Source of the DNA: Rostratula benghalensis
Taxonomy: Eukaryota > Chordata > Aves > Charadriiformes > Rostratulidae
Assembly: GCA_013399305.1 (NCBI GenBank)
Contig: VXAI01000247.1
Coordinates: forward strand, 197,229 to 261,228
Length of the DNA stretch: 64,000 nucleotides
Reading direction: 5' to 3'
The notes beneath the pieces are model-generated. The model saw nothing but the letters and a program-made list of their open reading frames with translations, was not told where the DNA came from and did not search any database. The translations under genes and the position numbers were made by a program. Position 1 is the stretch's first letter, and each line of letters begins with the position of its first letter. Positions 62,301-64,000 of this stretch are shown here, piece by piece.

Positions 62301-64000
62301 TGTTAGTTTTCTTACTTTGGTTTTAGGAATTCCATTTCTCCAGACAGTGCTGTTCCCAGTCTGCTGCCTGAGTGTGTGTTTGGGATCCTCCTGGCTGTAG
62401 GGGACCAGAGGTGCTGCCCCACAGACACCAGCCTGGGTCTCCTCCAAGATGCCCAGCTCACATGCAGTCCCATGCCTTTTGCTCCTGCTGAACACAATCA
62501 AGTCACCTTTGGCCTTCTTTTTAATAAACTAAACAGATTGAGCTTTTTAATTGCTCACTGTGTGTTTCCTACACACCCCAGTAATTTTTTTGGGTCCTTT
62601 CTGAGCTCCCTCCATTTCAACCATTAGCCAGCCCCAGCCTTTAAAAATACCTGAGTATTGTCTGTAAGCCTCAGCCACATCTCATGAACTATGCCTGATG
62701 TTTAAGGGATGAAAAAATAAGAAAGAAAAAGAAATGGAACTCCACACTTGTGCATAGATAACATTAGCTGAGACATCTGGATGAATATCATCGCTTGAAG
62801 CGATTTTCATACTCTTGCTTCTGGTATCTGAAGAGCAAATAGCCTCTCATTTAATTTATACTGTAATAAAATCTCCTATTGATTTTAATAAAATTGAAGA
62901 TGATCATTTTGAATGAAATCCCTAAGGCAGCTTCTCCATAAAAACCGACTCTTCTTATTTTCTTTGCACACATATATTGCCATTCACGGCTGGTAACAGT
63001 GAGCTGGGACTTTTTCTGAAAAGCTGGGGAATACTTTTGAGTAAAGAGTGTGTAGAAACTCTTCATTAGAAAATAGGTGTTTGGAGAGTTCAGCACAGTG
63101 CCAGCCCTGCCGTTCTGTTCCAGCTCTGTACAGCTGACAGTGACACACTGCTCTTCCATTTCTATCTTGTCCTACTTCCTAGCTGGCTTTTTTCTTTCTC
63201 AATTTGTTTGTTAATTAAGAAAAAATCCAAACATAATATAGAAACTGAGGCTATGATCCCGTAGGGTACTTAAACATATGCTTTACTTAGGGCATGGAAT
63301 TAGGTCAGCTGGCTTACCTGGAACTGTGTTTATGGGAATCCATATTTTTGCTACACAAGGTTTAATTGGAGAAAATCCTTAAGTAATATTTGGGTATACA
63401 GAAATGAAGACCATCAAAAGATGAGAGAAGATGGATCAGAGTAACCCCTCTGTATGTTTGTTTGCTCAGAATGTAATAGGAAGCCAGGATTGTACTGTAA
63501 AATGGAATTCACGCGTTGAGAAATGTTAAGATCAATTTATGTCTCATCCCTATTTTGAAGATTTTTGCAGGTGTCACTGCTACTGCTGTCACTGCAGACC
63601 CTGTGGGGCAGCCCTGCTCCAGCATCACGGGTCTGGAGGGAAACACAGCCCTGGTGGAGGCATAGAGGGAGGATGTGGGGCGTGAAGTGGGGGCAGAGAG
63701 GGTGTCCAGAAAACACCAGGGCGAAAGAAAAGGTGCCTGGTGCTCTTCACTGCAAAGAGCCTGTTCCCTCTCCTGGGGGAAACAAAGGTCTCCTGCCAAC
63801 TCAATCAAAGGCAGGTTGGTTTTTCTGCCCGTTATCTTCACTCACAGCATGTTTTTTGAAGCGGGACTTATTTTGGGTAGATGAAGAGTAGTTTGCTCTG
63901 CAGGTGACGTGAAAACAAGCACTCCCCTTGATTGGATTGCTCTCTTACAGCAGGTCCCACGGGCAAAGCTGCTGTCTCTGTTGCAATCTGAGTGCACATC
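62301..64000. other. Non-coding sequence, no gene seen
   Basis: Mixed composition, with an AT-rich block at about 62.83-62.94 kb that could be another conserved element and a GC-richer patch at 63.56-63.72 kb containing several G-runs. Frames of about 100 to 110 codons lie on both strands and are not recognised. The window ends without any exon boundary that I can support. Confidence 0.5.

Noticed and set aside
1..64000. CRISPR arrays, operons, phage or plasmid genes
   Set aside because: No regularly spaced repeats, no dense same-strand ORFs and no ribosome binding sites; the CR1 remnants show vertebrate nuclear DNA.

Overview
The window looks like 64 kb of non-coding vertebrate nuclear DNA, most probably from a bird. 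The evidence for a bird is three CR1 LINE remnants (about 9.81-10.21 kb, 57.90-57.95 kb and 58.99-59.18 kb) of the kind that dominates avian repeats. Recognisable interspersed repeats make up only about 1% of the sequence, CpG is depleted, and composition alternates between AT-rich and moderately GC-rich patches. CR1 also occurs in turtles and crocodilians, so bird is an inference. Nothing bacterial is present: there are no long tightly packed ORFs, operons or ribosome binding sites.

I could not recognise any protein-coding exon, tRNA, rRNA, known small RNA, CRISPR array or intact mobile element. Open frames reach at most 172 codons, lie on both strands in all frames, and resemble no family I know. 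The window is therefore either a gene desert or the inside of one or more very long introns. Sequence alone cannot say which.

Layout: 0-3.6 kb is AT-rich with a block rich in TAATTA-like sequence near 2.0-2.5 kb. A GC-richer patch lies at 3.65-4.4 kb. From 7.0 to 7.3 kb is a block that looks like a conserved regulatory element. A 27-nt poly-T sits at 7.67 kb, a polypyrimidine tract at 8.89 kb and a minus-strand CR1 at 9.8-10.2 kb. From 10.2 to 32 kb there is mostly featureless sequence, with candidate elements at 10.45-10.65, 20.46-20.70 and 27.47-27.64 kb and a G-rich patch at 24.5 kb. A striking C30-A11 homopolymer junction lies at 32.22 kb. Between 34.8 and 54.1 kb are several dense AT-rich, homeodomain-motif-rich blocks (34.84-35.10, 40.20-40.84, 44.69-44.96, 51.27-51.50, 53.94-54.10 kb) and a perfect 28-bp palindrome at 53.51 kb. 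From 54.1 kb onward GC-rich patches become more frequent (54.1-54.75, 55.9-56.2, 59.6-59.9, 61.36-62.0 kb), with the other two CR1 remnants. A candidate element at 62.06-62.30 kb carries an inverted pair of NK2-type TTAAGTG sites.

The picture that fits best, as an inference, is a long-range regulatory landscape: many AT-rich blocks with homeodomain (TAATTA) and POU octamer (ATGCAAAT) motifs, few repeats and no exons, as is typical around developmental transcription-factor genes. Cross-species alignment would decide this. No gene name or chromosome can be assigned.
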